64,000 nucleotides of DNA from Hyphomicrobiales bacterium (GCA_027483945.1 JAIXTM010000018.1:434001-498000), one strand, 5' to 3'; shown: positions 18,719-28,436, numbered from the stretch's first letter. A program made the numbers and translations. The notes: generated by a model from the sequence alone, not told the origin.

Positions 18719-19996
18719 TCACCTCATCAGCGCATCGCGGAGGAAGAGGCTGATGGGGGGGAGATAGGCGATCAGCATCAGGCAGGCGACGATCACGGCG
18801 ATGAAGACCATGAGCGGCTTCATCATCTTGTCGATGGAGCAGTTCGCGACCTGCGCGGCGGCGAAGAGGTTCACGCCGAAGGGCGGCGTGATCATGCCGA
18901 GCGCGAGGTTGACCACCATCACGGTGCCGAAATGGACCGTATCGATGCCGAAGCGCTGGGCGGCCTCTCCGAGGATCGGACCGAGCACGATGATGCTGGC
19001 ATTGGTCTCGATGAACATGCCGACCACGAACAGGAAGGCATTGACGGCGAGCATGAAGAGGGCCGGCCCGTCGAAGGTCTGGACCAGCCAGGCCGCCGCG
19101 GCATCGGGCACGCCCTGCCGGTTCAGCAGGTAGCTGAACAGGCTCGCGGTCGCGATGATGAACATGATGACGGACGACGAGACGACCGACTTCTTGAAGA
19201 TCGGATAGAGGTCCTTGAAGCCGATCTCGCGGTGGATCGCCATGGCCACGAAAAGGGCGTAGGCGACGGCGATGACGCTGGCCTCGGTGGGCGTCGTGAC
19301 GCCGCCATAGATGCCGCCGAGCACGATGACCGGCATCAGCAGCGCCCAGAAGGCCTGCATGATCGCGTGGCGGCGGCGCAGGCGCCCCTCCCCGTCCCGC
19401 AGGCCCCAGCCCTTGATCCTGCACCAGATCAGCACGGTCACGATCAGCGCCGCGCTGATCAGGATGCCCGGCCCGAAGCCGGCGATGAAGAGCTCGGGAA
19501 TCGAGGTCTGCGTCGCGACGCCGTACAGGATCATCGGGATGGACGGCGGGATGATGACGCCGAGCTCGGCGGCCGTGGCCTGGAGCGCGGCGGCGAAACC
19601 GACCGGGTAGCCGTAGCGCACCAGAGCCGGGATCAGCACCGAGCCGACCGCGAAGGTGGTCGCCACCGAGCTTCCCGAGATGGCGGCGAAGATCATGCAG
19701 GTGAGCACGCAGGTGGCGGCGAGGCCGCCCTGGATGCCGCCGACGAAGGACCGCGCCAGTTCGACGAGCCGCCGCGACAGCCCGCCGACATCCATGATGT
19801 TGCCGGCCAGGATGAAGAACGGGATCGCCGCAAGCGGGAACCGGTCCAGCGCGATGAAGACCTGCTGGGCGGAGACGATCAGCGGCAGGGTGGTGAAGCC
19901 CCACAGGCCGATCAGGGCCGCGATGCCGATGGCGATCGCGACGGGCACGCTGACCGCGAAGAGGATCAGCATGCCGGTGAGCATGGCGCCGGTCAT
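18719..19996 (-). CDS. dctM: TRAP transporter large permease DctM
   Basis: A 425-residue protein with about 12 membrane segments. It carries typical DctM sequence: GLWGFTTLPLIVSAQQVFIA, FILAGNIMDVGGLSRRLVEL and GMITPPFGVNLFAAAQV. It couples sodium or proton flow to uptake of a substrate presented by DctP. It overlaps the dctQ stop by ATGA, giving the order dctP-dctQ-dctM. Confidence 0.93.
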   Translation of the reverse strand: MTGAMLTGMLILFAVSVPVAIAIGIAALIGLWGFTTLPLIVSAQQVFIALDRFPLAAIPFFILAGNIMDVGGLSRRLVELARSFVGGIQGGLAATCVLTCMIFAAISGSSVATTFAVGSVLIPALVRYGYPVGFAAALQATAAELGVIIPPSIPMILYGVATQTSIPELFIAGFGPGILISAALIVTVLIWCRIKGWGLRDGEGRLRRRHAIMQAFWALLMPVIVLGGIYGGVTTPTEASVIAVAYALFVAMAIHREIGFKDLYPIFKKSVVSSSVIMFIIATASLFSYLLNRQGVPDAAAAWLVQTFDGPALFMLAVNAFLFVVGMFIETNASIIVLGPILGEAAQRFGIDTVHFGTVMVVNLALGMITPPFGVNLFAAAQVANCSIDKMMKPLMVFIAVIVACLMLIAYLPPISLFLRDALMR

Positions 19997-20493
19997 ATGG
20001 CGGCCTCCAGTTCCTCGGAGCGGCGATCGAGGTAGTGCGCGATGGCGCCGATGGCAGCGAAGACCGCGCCGGCCGGGATGGCCGCGTAGCCCCAGGAGAT
20101 CGAGATCTCGAGCCCCGCCATCTCCTGGAAGGCGACGCGGCGGGCCATGGCGATGCCGAACCAGAACAGGGTCGCGAGCAGCGTCAGGTTCGACACGAGC
20201 GCGACGGTCTCGATGATCGCCCGTGTCCTTCCCGACGACAGCCGGTGGGCGATGTCGATGGACACGAGCGCGCCCTGGCGGAGCGCCACCGCGAGCCCGA
20301 GCAGCACCATCCAGATGAGGGACAAGCGGACGAGCGCCTCGGACCAGACGGCGGGCGACTGGAACAGGAAGCGGGACGCCACCTGCCAGACGCCGGCCGC
20401 GACGGCGACGGCCAGGGCGATGCTGGCCGCCAGTGCGGCGGCCAGCGTCGTGTACCTGTCCAGCCGCAGGAATACGACTGAAGCTGATCTCAC
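19993..20493 (-). CDS. dctQ: TRAP transporter small permease DctQ
   Basis: 166 residues with four predicted membrane segments and the signature VWSEALVRLSLIWMVLLGLA, then GALVSIDIAH. The start is a GTG overlapping the dctP stop as GTGA, so coupling with dctP fixes the gene boundary; the longer open frame upstream is an out-of-frame shadow of dctP. It forms the membrane complex with DctM. Confidence 0.9.
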   Translation of the reverse strand: MRSASVVFLRLDRYTTLAAALAASIALAVAVAAGVWQVASRFLFQSPAVWSEALVRLSLIWMVLLGLAVALRQGALVSIDIAHRLSSGRTRAIIETVALVSNLTLLATLFWFGIAMARRVAFQEMAGLEISISWGYAAIPAGAVFAAIGAIAHYLDRRSEELEAAI

Positions 20494-21464
20494 TTCTTCC
20501 ACTCCCGGATCCGGCGCATCAGGTCGGCACCGAACTCGCCCTCGAACTTCGCGATGGCGACCTTCATGGCGTCCTGGTAGGCGCCGCGATCGGCGACGTC
20601 CCGGACGTCCATGCCGCGGCGCTTCAGCTCCGCGACGCCCTCGCGCTCGTCGAGCTCGACCTTGGCGCGGTTGGCCTGGACGGCGCGGCGCGCGGCCGTC
20701 TCGAACACGGCCTTGTCCTCGGCGGAGAGCTTGTCCCAGAAGGCCGGCGAGCCGACGAGGATGCCCGGCGAGTACACGTGGCCGGTGAGGAAGAGGTACT
20801 TCTGGAGCTGGTTGAAGTTGTTGGAGACGATGATCGGGATCGGGTTCTCCTGGCCGTCGACCGTGCCCTGCTGGAGCGCCGGCGGCAGTTCCGAGAAGGC
20901 CATCGGCGTCGGCAGGACGCCGGCCGCCTGCCAGGCCTGCATGTGCACCTGGTTCTCCATGGTGCGGATCTTCAGGCCCTTCACGTCGGCGGGAGAGGCG
21001 ACCTCCTTCTTGCCGGTGGTGAGATGGCGGAAGCCGTTCTCCATCCAGGCGACGCCGATCATGCCCTTGGCCCTGAACTTGGCCAGGAGCTCCTTGCCGA
21101 TCTCGCTGTCCAGCACGCCGCGGGCATGGGCGTAGTCGCGGAACAGGAAGGGCACGTCGAGAACGCGGACCTCCGGCACGAAATTGCCGGCCGGGCCGCT
21201 GGAGCCCATGGCGAATTCCTGCGAGCCGAGCTGGACGCTCTCCATGGCCTCGCGCTCGTTGTCGAGGCGCTGGACGACCACCTGATACTTGCCCTTGGAG
21301 CCGCTCTCGACGGCCTTTTTGAACTCCTCGGCGGCCAGGCCGAAATGGCTGTTGGCCGGCGAGGAATGGGTCAGCGTGACCTTGGTCTGGGCCCAGGCCG
21401 CGGCGGGCATCATCGCTGCGATGACGACGGCCGGCACGAGCTGCACGAAATGACGACGTTTCAT
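20490..21464 (-). CDS. dctP: TRAP transporter periplasmic binding protein DctP
   Basis: 324 residues from the ATG at 21464; the earlier in-frame ATG lies before the GGGAGG ribosome site. A signal peptide MKRRHFVQLVPAVVIAAMMP ending AWA precedes the DctP domain. The carboxylate-binding arginine sits in KGLKIRTMENQVHMQAWQ. TRAP ligands are usually organic acids. The neighbouring glycerate 2-kinase suggests a hydroxy acid that feeds glycerate or hydroxypyruvate, such as tartrate or glycerate; this is inference. Confidence 0.92.
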   Translation of the reverse strand: MKRRHFVQLVPAVVIAAMMPAAAWAQTKVTLTHSSPANSHFGLAAEEFKKAVESGSKGKYQVVVQRLDNEREAMESVQLGSQEFAMGSSGPAGNFVPEVRVLDVPFLFRDYAHARGVLDSEIGKELLAKFRAKGMIGVAWMENGFRHLTTGKKEVASPADVKGLKIRTMENQVHMQAWQAAGVLPTPMAFSELPPALQQGTVDGQENPIPIIVSNNFNQLQKYLFLTGHVYSPGILVGSPAFWDKLSAEDKAVFETAARRAVQANRAKVELDEREGVAELKRRGMDVRDVADRGAYQDAMKVAIAKFEGEFGADLMRRIREWKK

Positions 21465-21531
21465 GATCCCTCCCATGGGTTCGATGGACCCGGACAGCCC
21501 CGATGGGCTGGCCCATTATCATTAGCGTGGT

Positions 21532-21574
21532 CCACTGAACAATCAGTGGTACATTTAATTGCCCATTGTCAACA
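21532..21574 (-). promoter_or_regulatory. dctP promoter region with inverted repeat and shared box
   Basis: An inverted repeat CCACTGA-ACAA-TCAGTGG (21532-21549) lies upstream of dctP. Farther upstream, the minus strand carries TGTTGACAATGG (21563-21574), which includes a consensus -35 TTGACA and is identical to a 12-base box in front of the glycerate kinase gene (22487-22498). The common box suggests coregulation, probably by the GntR protein encoded between the two sites. Confidence 0.5.
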
Positions 21575-21639
21575 GACATGGCGCGCCGATGCACCCAGCG
21601 TTGCTCACGCAGGGGTGGACAGGCGTCCGGAACGGGAGG

Positions 21640-22422
21640 TCAGCGGCCGATCAGGGGCCGTGGATTCGAACGCGCGCGCCGGAGCGCCACGTTGAGACGC
21701 TCCTCGGCGAGTTTCAGTTCGTCCAGCGCCTGGCGGACGAAGACGATATGCGCCTCGGCGGCATCGCGGGCCGCGGCGGGATCGCCGCGCATGATGGCCT
21801 CGTAGATCGCGCGATGCTGGTCGACCGTGGCGTCCCGGTAGCCGGCACGGGGATAGAGGCTGCCCCGGTTGTAGAACACATCGTTGCGCAGGAGTTCGGC
21901 CATGCCGCGCATGACGTGCAGCGTCGTCAGATTGTGGCAGGCCTCGTAGATGGCGACGTGGAAATCGGCGTCGGCATGGGCCTCGCGGGTCTGGTCGCCC
22001 CCCTCGTGCGCGGCCATGATCTCGTCGAAAGCGGCCTTCAGCGCCTCCCGGTCGGCTTCCGTGGCCCGCAGGGCCGCGAAATAGGCGGCCATGCCTTCGA
22101 TCACGGCGCGAAATTCGAGGTAGTCGTCGAAGACGGCGGGGTTACTGCGGAACAGGGCCGTCAGCGGGTCGCGGATCGCCGGCTCCATGACGTCCAGCAC
22201 GTGGAGCCCGCCTCGGCGCATCTGGAGCAGGCCCTCGTCCTCCAGGATCTTCAACGCATCGCGCACGGTCGGCCGGGACGTGTCGAACTCCTCGGCCAGC
22301 TGCCGCTCGGCGGGCAGCCTGTCGCCCGGACGGAGGCTGCCTTCCAGGATATAGGATCGGACCTTGTCGGCGATCTCCTCCGCAAGCCTGCGGGGACGGA
22401 TCGGCGTGAAAATCTGGCTCAT
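21640..22422 (-). CDS. GntR-family regulator, FadR/FCD subgroup
   Basis: 260 residues: an N-terminal winged helix (PGDRLPAERQLAEEFDTSRP, then TVRDALKILEDEGLL) and a C-terminal FCD ligand domain with FRAVIEGMAAYFAALRATEA, DFHVAIYEACHN and QHRAIYEAIMRGD, whose D and H residues normally bind a metal and a carboxylate ligand. It lies between the TRAP operon and the divergent glycerate kinase gene and probably controls both in response to the transported acid. Confidence 0.9.
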   Translation of the reverse strand: MSQIFTPIRPRRLAEEIADKVRSYILEGSLRPGDRLPAERQLAEEFDTSRPTVRDALKILEDEGLLQMRRGGLHVLDVMEPAIRDPLTALFRSNPAVFDDYLEFRAVIEGMAAYFAALRATEADREALKAAFDEIMAAHEGGDQTREAHADADFHVAIYEACHNLTTLHVMRGMAELLRNDVFYNRGSLYPRAGYRDATVDQHRAIYEAIMRGDPAAARDAAEAHIVFVRQALDELKLAEERLNVALRRARSNPRPLIGR

Positions 22423-22486
22423 GGACGGCTACCTAATGCGCAGCGTTGTGATTAGCGCATCAGCTTCGAGAAATCCAAACAAGCCA

Positions 22487-22498
22487 TGTTGACAATGG
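22487..22498 (+). promoter_or_regulatory. Shared box and -35 element upstream of glycerate kinase
   Basis: TGTTGACAATGG contains TTGACA at 22489-22494; a weak CATAGA 18 bp farther (22513-22518) could be the -10. The same 12 bases occur in front of dctP on the opposite strand. Confidence 0.45.
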
Positions 22499-22545
22499 TA
22501 AAGTAATTTATCCATAGATACGCTCCTGTTTCACGGAACCCGTCC

Positions 22546-23844
22546 ATGGCCGTCTCCACGCTCGCAACGGACCTGCCCGCCGCCCCTTCTGCGACCCCGG
22601 CTCACGAGGTCCTGAAGGCCGCTTTCGCGGCGACGGTGGCGACGGCGCAGCCGGAACGATGCCTCGCGCGGTATCTTCCGGAGCCGCCCCGCGGGCGGAC
22701 CATCGTCGTCGGCGCCGGCAAGGCGTCCGCGGCCATGGCGGCAGCCTTGGAGGCGCAGTGGCCGGCGGCCCTGTCCGGCCTTGTCCTGACCCGACGCGGA
22801 CATGCGGTCCCGACCCGGTCCATCGAGATCGTCGAGGCGGGGCATCCGGTGCCGGACGCAGCCGGCCTCGCGGCGACCGCCCGCATCCGGGACCTGATGG
22901 TCCAGGCCGGCCCGGACGACCTTGTGATCGGCCTGTTCTCGGGCGGGGGCTCGTCCCTGCTCTGCGCCCCGGCGGGCGGCCTGTCGCTGGCCGACAAACA
23001 GGCGGTCAACCGGGCGCTGCTGGCGAGCGGCGCCCCGATCGACGCCATGAACGTCGTCCGCAAGCACCTGTCCCAGGTCAAGGGCGGGCGGCTCGCCGCG
23101 CTGGCACCGCACACCCGCATCGTCTCGCTGATCATGTCGGACGTGCCGGGCGACGACATGGCGACGATCGCCTCCGGCCCGACGGTCGGGGACGCGTCGA
23201 CCGCCTCCGACGCGCTGGCGGTGGTTGAGCGTTACCGGATCCCGCTGCCGGAGACCGCGCGCCGTGCCCTGGCCGCGGCCGCAGCCCGCCCGGAGCCGGC
23301 GGCGGATCTCTCCCACGTGACCAACAACCTCATCATGACGCCGGCCATCGCGCTCGGCGCCGCGGCGGACCTGCTGCGGGCGCGCGGGCTCGACGTCCAC
23401 ATGCTCGGCGACGACATCGAGGGCGAGGCCCGGGATGTCGGCGCCGACCATGCCCGGCTCGTTCGCGGCCTTGCGGGGCGCGGGCGTTCCCTGGCCGTGC
23501 TCTCGGGCGGCGAGACGACCGTGACCCTGCGCAACGCTGCGGGCGGGCGCGGCGGACGCAACACCGAATATCTCCTCGCCCTCGCGCTCGGCCTCGAGGA
23601 CGTGCCGGGAATCACCGCGCTCGCCGCCGATACGGACGGGATCGACGGGAGCGAGGACAATGCGGGTGCCCTGTTCGATGCCGGCACGCTGGCGCGGGCC
23701 CGGACCGCCGGCCTCGATCCGGCGGAACGGCTCGGCGCCAACGATGCCTATTCTGTCTTCGAAGCCGCGGGCGACCTTCTGGTGACCGGCCCCACCCATA
23801 CCAACGTCAACGATTTCCGGCTGGTGCTGATCGATCGCCGCTGA
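22546..23844 (+). CDS. ttuD: Glycerate 2-kinase (TtuD/GckA, MOFRL family)
   Basis: 432 residues. Two-domain MOFRL glycerate kinase: N-terminal Rossmann-like domain with [39 protein letters not shown] and [19 protein letters not shown], and the MOFRL domain with [11 protein letters not shown] and [19 protein letters not shown]. It phosphorylates glycerate to 2-phosphoglycerate in the cytoplasm, taking carbon into glycolysis. Older annotations call this family hydroxypyruvate reductase. Proximity to the TRAP importer and GntR regulator points to catabolism of a C3-C4 hydroxy acid. Confidence 0.88.
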   Translation: MAVSTLATDLPAAPSATPAHEVLKAAFAATVATAQPERCLARYLPEPPRGRTIVVGAGKASAAMAAALEAQWPAALSGLVLTRRGHAVPTRSIEIVEAGHPVPDAAGLAATARIRDLMVQAGPDDLVIGLFSGGGSSLLCAPAGGLSLADKQAVNRALLASGAPIDAMNVVRKHLSQVKGGRLAALAPHTRIVSLIMSDVPGDDMATIASGPTVGDASTASDALAVVERYRIPLPETARRALAAAAARPEPAADLSHVTNNLIMTPAIALGAAADLLRARGLDVHMLGDDIEGEARDVGADHARLVRGLAGRGRSLAVLSGGETTVTLRNAAGGRGGRNTEYLLALALGLEDVPGITALAADTDGIDGSEDNAGALFDAGTLARARTAGLDPAERLGANDAYSVFEAAGDLLVTGPTHTNVNDFRLVLIDRR

Positions 23845-23897
23845 CGGCGCGGCTTCAGGGATGGTGTTGCGGCCAAGGCCTCAAGCCGCTACGCCTC

Positions 23898-23924
23898 GGA
23901 GGCGGCCATTTTTCGGCCGCCTCC
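23898..23924 (+). terminator. Hairpin after glycerate kinase gene
   Basis: A perfect 10-bp stem GGAGGCGGCC/GGCCGCCTCC with a 7-base T-rich loop, between glycerate kinase and the inositol-phosphate synthase gene. No T tract follows, so it may be a Rho-assisted or mRNA-stabilising structure. Confidence 0.5.
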
Positions 23925-23951
23925 GCTCCGTTCATTGCGACAGGTCCATTC

Positions 23952-25031
23952 ATGCATCCCGATCCCATCCGGATCGCCGTCGTGGGCGTCGGCAATTGTG
24001 CCTCCGCTCTGGTCCAGGGACTGACCCATTACCGGGGCACAGGTGCCAACGCGCCGCAGCCGGGCCTGATGACGCCGACCATCGGCGGCTGGGGGCCGGC
24101 CGACATCGCCATCGTCGCCGCCTTCGACGTCGTGGAGGGCAAGGTCGGCCGCGACCTGGCGGATGCGATCCTGGCGCCGCCCAACAACACGCTGCGCTTC
24201 GCATCCGTGCCGCCTTCCGGGGTGATCGTGAGCCGTGGCCCGACGCTGGACGGGATCGGCCGCCACGTCGCCGGGCACGTGACGGAAGCGGATGAGCCGG
24301 CGGCCGATGTCGCGGCCGTCCTGCGCGAGGCGCAGGCCGAGATCGTCGTCTCCTACCTGCCGGTCGGGTCCGAGGCGGCGAGCCGTCATTACGCGCAGGC
24401 GGCCCTGGCGGCGGGCTGCGGCTATGTGAACTGCATCCCGGTCTTCCTCGCGTCGGACCCATCCTGGGCCGCCCGCTTCGCCGCCCACCGTCTCCCGATC
24501 GTCGGGGACGACATCAAGAGCCAGGTCGGCGCCACCATCGTCCACCGCATGCTGGCCCGGCTCTTCCAGGAGCGTGGCGTGCGGCTCGACCGCACCTATC
24601 AACTCAATTTCGGCGGCAATGCCGACTTCCTCAACATGCTGGAGCGCGAGCGGCTGGAATCGAAGAAGCTTTCCAAGACCCGCGCCGTGACGAGCCAGAT
24701 CGACGCGGCGCTTCCCGGCGAGGCCGTCCATGTCGGCCCGAGCGACCACGTGCCGTGGCTCGAGGACCGCAAGTTCGCCCATATCCGGCTGGAGGGCACC
24801 GGCTTCGGCGGCGCGCCGCTCTGCGTCGAGCTGAAGCTGGAGGTCTGGGATTCGCCGAACTCGGCCGCCATCGTCGTCGACGCCGTGCGCTGCGCGGCGC
24901 TGGCCCGGGCGCGGGGCCTTGGCGGGGCGCTGGAAGCGCCGTCGAGCTATCTGATGAAGTCGCCGCCGGTGCAGCACACGGATGTCGAGGCAAGGCGGCT
25001 GATGGACGCCTTTATCGCAGGCGCGCCCTAG
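23952..25031 (+). CDS. ino1: myo-Inositol-1(3)-phosphate synthase
   Basis: Cyclises glucose 6-phosphate to inositol 3-phosphate using bound NAD. The 359-residue protein is of the short actinobacterial/archaeal type: NAD motif [29 protein letters not shown], the catalytic segment [20 protein letters not shown], then [15 protein letters not shown] and [11 protein letters not shown]. Such enzymes are uncommon in alphaproteobacteria and usually feed inositol lipids or thiols. Its stop codon shares the CTAG with the stop of the convergent dehydratase gene, at the edge of a sphingolipid gene set, so it probably provides the inositol headgroup. Confidence 0.93.
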   Translation: MHPDPIRIAVVGVGNCASALVQGLTHYRGTGANAPQPGLMTPTIGGWGPADIAIVAAFDVVEGKVGRDLADAILAPPNNTLRFASVPPSGVIVSRGPTLDGIGRHVAGHVTEADEPAADVAAVLREAQAEIVVSYLPVGSEAASRHYAQAALAAGCGYVNCIPVFLASDPSWAARFAAHRLPIVGDDIKSQVGATIVHRMLARLFQERGVRLDRTYQLNFGGNADFLNMLERERLESKKLSKTRAVTSQIDAALPGEAVHVGPSDHVPWLEDRKFAHIRLEGTGFGGAPLCVELKLEVWDSPNSAAIVVDAVRCAALARARGLGGALEAPSSYLMKSPPVQHTDVEARRLMDAFIAGAP

Positions 25032-25825
25032 GCGTCCGCGCCCTCACCGCTGCGATAGGCGCCGAGCACCATGTTGCGCCCGTCCCCGTCGGCGAGCCGC
25101 AGGCGCGTCACCGGGCCGGCCGGGCTGTCCCGCTCCGCGCGCGAGAGGAAGAGCGGCGTGCCGAGCGGCGCCGGACCCACGAACTGCGCCTCGAAGCGGC
25201 AGGGATAGGCGACCGGCTCAAGCGCCTGCTGCATCATGCCCATGAGGCACATGCCGTGGGCGATCGGCCCGGGCAGGCCGAGCGCGCGGGCCGCCGCCGC
25301 GTCGAGATGGACCGGGTTGTCGTCGCCGGATACGGCCGCATAGCGCGCGATCAGCGCTTCCGTGACCGCGCCGAGGGCGACGGCATCGGCATCCGGCGGC
25401 GCGGCCGCCTGCCGGCCGGAGGATGTGGGCGTGAGCTGGCTCGAGCCCACGACCCGCGCCTCGTGCCGCGCGACGATGTCGCCGCTGCGGGCATCCTTGA
25501 GGATGGCCGTGAGCTCGGCGGCGGGGCCGAGCTCGTTCAGCGACGCGCTCAGATGAAAATCCGCGCCGGGCTCCAGCGGCCGCGTCAGCACGATGACCTC
25601 GCGGACATGGACGGGCAGCGCGCCGCGCGCCTCGGCCCAGGCGACGAGCGGCAGGCGCAGCGCGTCCGAGCCCACGAGGACCGGCAGCGTCAGCGGCTGG
25701 TCCGGCCGCCCGCCGAGCCCGAGCGCGTCCGCCAGCCGCGCCGGCACGTCCACGGGAAGCGAGACGGGATGGGCGTCGAGCAGGAGGTCCGGACGATCAG
25801 GCGCGGGTGACGACAAGGCTGGCAT
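25028..25825 (-). CDS. MaoC-like double-hotdog dehydratase
   Basis: 265 residues from the ATG at 25825 (GGTGGG upstream; a GTG three codons earlier is possible). The C-terminal half carries the hydratase-2 motif [20 protein letters not shown] followed by GPIAHGM, with the catalytic D and H; the N-terminal half looks like a second, degenerate hotdog. The enzyme would dehydrate a 3-hydroxyacyl chain on the acyl carrier protein or CoA. It overlaps the ketosynthase gene by about 29 bp in a four-gene operon, so it probably helps build the acyl chain of a sphingolipid. Confidence 0.8.
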   Translation of the reverse strand: MPALSSPAPDRPDLLLDAHPVSLPVDVPARLADALGLGGRPDQPLTLPVLVGSDALRLPLVAWAEARGALPVHVREVIVLTRPLEPGADFHLSASLNELGPAAELTAILKDARSGDIVARHEARVVGSSQLTPTSSGRQAAAPPDADAVALGAVTEALIARYAAVSGDDNPVHLDAAAARALGLPGPIAHGMCLMGMMQQALEPVAYPCRFEAQFVGPAPLGTPLFLSRAERDSPAGPVTRLRLADGDGRNMVLGAYRSGEGADA

Positions 25826-27002
25826 TGATCCCACCGAAGGCGAAGGAGTTGCTCATCGCCGCTTCGGCCCGGATGGCACGCCCCTCATTGGGGACAGCAT
25901 CTACGCGACAATCCGGGCTCGGTCCAAGCCAGTTGATGGTGGGCGGCGCGAAGCCGTCCCGCAGGGCCATGATCGTCGCGATCAGCTCCAGCGCGCCGGC
26001 CGCGCCGAGGGCATGCCCGTGCACGGGCTTGGTGGCCGAGACAGGGAGCGACGGCAGGCCAGCGCCGAAGACGCGGCCGAGGGCATCGCTTTCGGCGGAA
26101 TCGTTGGCGATCGTGCCGGTCCCGTGGGCGTTGACATAGCCGATATCGGCCGGCGCCAGGCCCGCATCGGCGATGGCGGCCGCCATGGCGGCGGAGGCAC
26201 CGGCCGGGCCGGGACGCAGCAGGTCGCCGGCATCGCTGGTCGTGCCGTAGCCGGCAAGGACCGCCAGCGCCGAGGCGCCGCGCGCGGCGGCCGCGGTCTC
26301 CGCTTCGATGACGAGGATTCCGGCGCCCTCGCCCAGAACCATGCCGTTGCGGCCGGCCGAGAACGGGCGGCAGGCATCCGGCGTCAGCACCCGCATGGAG
26401 GCCCAGGCCCGCATCATGCCGGCCGTGATCAGGGCATCCGTGCCGCCGACCAGCGCCCGCTCGACGGCGCCGGAGCGGACGAGCATGAGACCGAGGCCGA
26501 TGGCCTGCGCGGCGGAGGCGCAGGCCGTGGAGATGGCGAGTACCGGGCCCGTGATGCCATGCGCCATGCTGACATGGCAGGCCGGCGCGTTCGCCATGAT
26601 GCGCGGGATCGCGAGCGGCGACAGGCGGGAATGCCCCTCCTTGTAGAAGCCGTGGAAGCCATCATCCAGCGTCTCGATGCCGCCGATGCTGCAGCCGAGG
26701 ATGACGGCCGTGCGAGGGCCGGCAACCTCGGCCGCAGCGAGCCCGGCCTGGGCCAGGGCTTCCCGCGCCGCGAGGAGCGCGAGGAGCGTGCAGGGGTCGC
26801 AGGCGAGCAATTGCGCCGGATCGAACCGGGCCGCCAACGCCTCCCGGTCGATCTGCACCGCGCGGTCGATGCGACCGGGATCGCGGGAGAGCCTGACCCT
26901 GGCCACGGCCGGACGGCCGCCGCGCACCGCCGACCAGAAGGGCTCAACGCCCTCCCCGCAGCCGGTGACGCAGCCGAGGCCCGTAACGACGACCCGCCTC
27001 AT
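25797..27002 (-). CDS. Beta-ketoacyl-ACP synthase (FabF/NodE-like)
   Basis: A 401-residue condensing enzyme with the catalytic triad C161 (ISTACASAAQ), H293 (NAHGTGT) and H330 (TKPVHGHALGAAGA). It elongates acyl chains with malonyl units. The start overlaps the ACP stop by ATGA, so it most likely works with that dedicated ACP rather than in housekeeping fatty acid synthesis. NodE-like synthases make special acyl chains for lipid signals; here the product is probably an unusual fatty acid for a ceramide. Confidence 0.9.
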   Translation of the reverse strand: MRRVVVTGLGCVTGCGEGVEPFWSAVRGGRPAVARVRLSRDPGRIDRAVQIDREALAARFDPAQLLACDPCTLLALLAAREALAQAGLAAAEVAGPRTAVILGCSIGGIETLDDGFHGFYKEGHSRLSPLAIPRIMANAPACHVSMAHGITGPVLAISTACASAAQAIGLGLMLVRSGAVERALVGGTDALITAGMMRAWASMRVLTPDACRPFSAGRNGMVLGEGAGILVIEAETAAAARGASALAVLAGYGTTSDAGDLLRPGPAGASAAMAAAIADAGLAPADIGYVNAHGTGTIANDSAESDALGRVFGAGLPSLPVSATKPVHGHALGAAGALELIATIMALRDGFAPPTINWLGPSPDCRVDAVPNEGRAIRAEAAMSNSFAFGGINASLVVTRA

Positions 27003-27286
27003 GAGGCGCCGGACGCTCCGTTGCGGACGATGACGCCGGTCAGGACATCCACCAGTTCGGCGAAGGTCCTGACCTCCGTCAGCGGTCCGTCGACCGGGAT
27101 ATAGACCCCGAATTCGTCCTCCAGGCCCATGAGGATCTGGACGACGTCCATCGATTCGACCTGCAGGTCGGCGAGCGTCGCGTCCGGCCGCAGCTTGTCG
27201 CGGTCGATCATGCCTTCCTTGACAATGACGTCGATGATGCGCTCGCGCAGGAGCGGGCCATCGACCAGGGCAACCTTCTCGTCCAT
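26999..27286 (-). CDS. Acyl carrier protein, dedicated
   Basis: 95 residues of the four-helix ACP type. The phosphopantetheine serine is S45 in LQVESMDVVQILMGLEDEF, an E-S-M-D variant of the common D-S-L-D. It is first to overlap the ketosynthase (ATGA) and lies 13 bp after the GNAT protein stop. The ceramide pathway of Caulobacter crescentus also has its own ACP next to serine palmitoyltransferase, which supports a similar role here. Confidence 0.9.
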   Translation of the reverse strand: MDEKVALVDGPLLRERIIDVIVKEGMIDRDKLRPDATLADLQVESMDVVQILMGLEDEFGVYIPVDGPLTEVRTFAELVDVLTGVIVRNGASGAS

Positions 27287-27299
27287 CGCAATAACCCTT

Positions 27300-28436
27300 T
27301 CAAACGACAGGCAAATCCGCTTCGAAAATACGGTGGCGGCGGCACAGGACCCCGCCCTGGGCCTCGATCAGGCCGCGGACGGAATGGTTGTCCTCGAGCA
27401 CCCAGCCGGCCTCGATGGACCGGATCGGATGGGCGTGGCGGCGCTCCAGCAGGGCATGGAGGAGGTAGAGCGGCAGGAGGCCGCCCAGGACGCCGCCGCG
27501 GGTGGTCCGGCCGGTGCCCATCAGCACGATCCGGGCGCTCCCATAGGCGTGGAAGCGCAGGCGCCAGAGGAGCCTGATCCAGTTGAACGGCAGGAGCCTG
27601 CCGCCGAGGCCGCGCGCCAGTTCGGAGAGGTTCTGCAGCACGAAGACGAAGGAGACCGGCTCGCCGTCGATCTCGGCGAACAGGGCATGGTCCGGCGTCA
27701 GGAACGGCCGCAGCGAGGCCAGGACGATCCGCAATTCGGCCTTCTGCATGGGGACGAAGCCCCAATTGTCAGCCCAGGCCTCGTTGAAAAGGCGGCAGAC
27801 GATGTCCGCCTCGGCGTCCAGATCGTCCGGACGGAACGGCCTGATGGACAGGCCTGTCCGCGCGACGCGGCGCCCGATGTCCCGCGCCCGCTCGCCGGCG
27901 GCGAAGGAGGCGGCGTCGAACCGGTAGGTCAGGAGGTCCTTGGCAGGCGCCAATCCCGCAGCCAGGACAAGGGCTTGCAGGTACGGCGGATGCCAGGGCA
28001 TCAGCACCATGGGCGGCTCCGTATGGCCATCGACGAGGAGGCCGCTCTCGCCGTTGATCGAGAGCTGGAACGGTCCACGGACAGTCCCGTATCCCTGTCC
28101 GGACAGCCAGGCCCTGGCCGCGCCGACGAGCGCCGCGACGATGCCGGCGTCGTCCACCGCGTCGAGGCAGCCGAAGGAGCCGATGCCCGGCTGGGTGCGC
28201 CCGGCGGCGTAATCGGCCATGGCGGCGATCCGGCCGACCGGCACCCCGTCCCGCCGGGCCAGCCAGTAGCGCGCCTCGCCATGGGTGAAGAAGGCCCCGC
28301 GCTCGGGGTCGAGCGCCGTCCCGGATTCCATGTCGAGCGGAGGGCTGAATCCGGGAAGCCCGGCATAGATGCGCCGCGGCAGCCGGATGAAATCGCGCAG
28401 ATCGGCCGCCGAGGCGACCGGCTCGATGGAAACCAT
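27300..28436 (-). CDS. GNAT-fold N-acyltransferase, candidate bacterial ceramide synthase
   Basis: 378 residues. The N-terminal part has FIRLPRRIYAGLPGFSPPLD followed by EARYWLARRDGVPVGRIAAM, a pattern of GNAT-like proteins annotated near bacterial sphingolipid genes; the central part has GPFQLSINGESGLLVDG and the C-terminal part RSIEAGWVLEDNHSVRGLIE. Bacterial ceramide synthase, known from Caulobacter, is a GNAT-type protein of about this size that acylates the amino group of dihydrosphingosine. The gene is divergent from the serine palmitoyltransferase gene and heads the ACP-ketosynthase-dehydratase operon. Assignment is by family impression and context, not by alignment. Confidence 0.68.
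   Translation of the reverse strand: MVSIEPVASAADLRDFIRLPRRIYAGLPGFSPPLDMESGTALDPERGAFFTHGEARYWLARRDGVPVGRIAAMADYAAGRTQPGIGSFGCLDAVDDAGIVAALVGAARAWLSGQGYGTVRGPFQLSINGESGLLVDGHTEPPMVLMPWHPPYLQALVLAAGLAPAKDLLTYRFDAASFAAGERARDIGRRVARTGLSIRPFRPDDLDAEADIVCRLFNEAWADNWGFVPMQKAELRIVLASLRPFLTPDHALFAEIDGEPVSFVFVLQNLSELARGLGGRLLPFNWIRLLWRLRFHAYGSARIVLMGTGRTTRGGVLGGLLPLYLLHALLERRHAHPIRSIEAGWVLEDNHSVRGLIEAQGGVLCRRHRIFEADLPVV

Noticed and set aside
20494-21594. Extension of DctQ to 533 residues
   Set aside because: It reads out of frame through dctP; the GTGA overlap gives a normal 166-residue DctQ.
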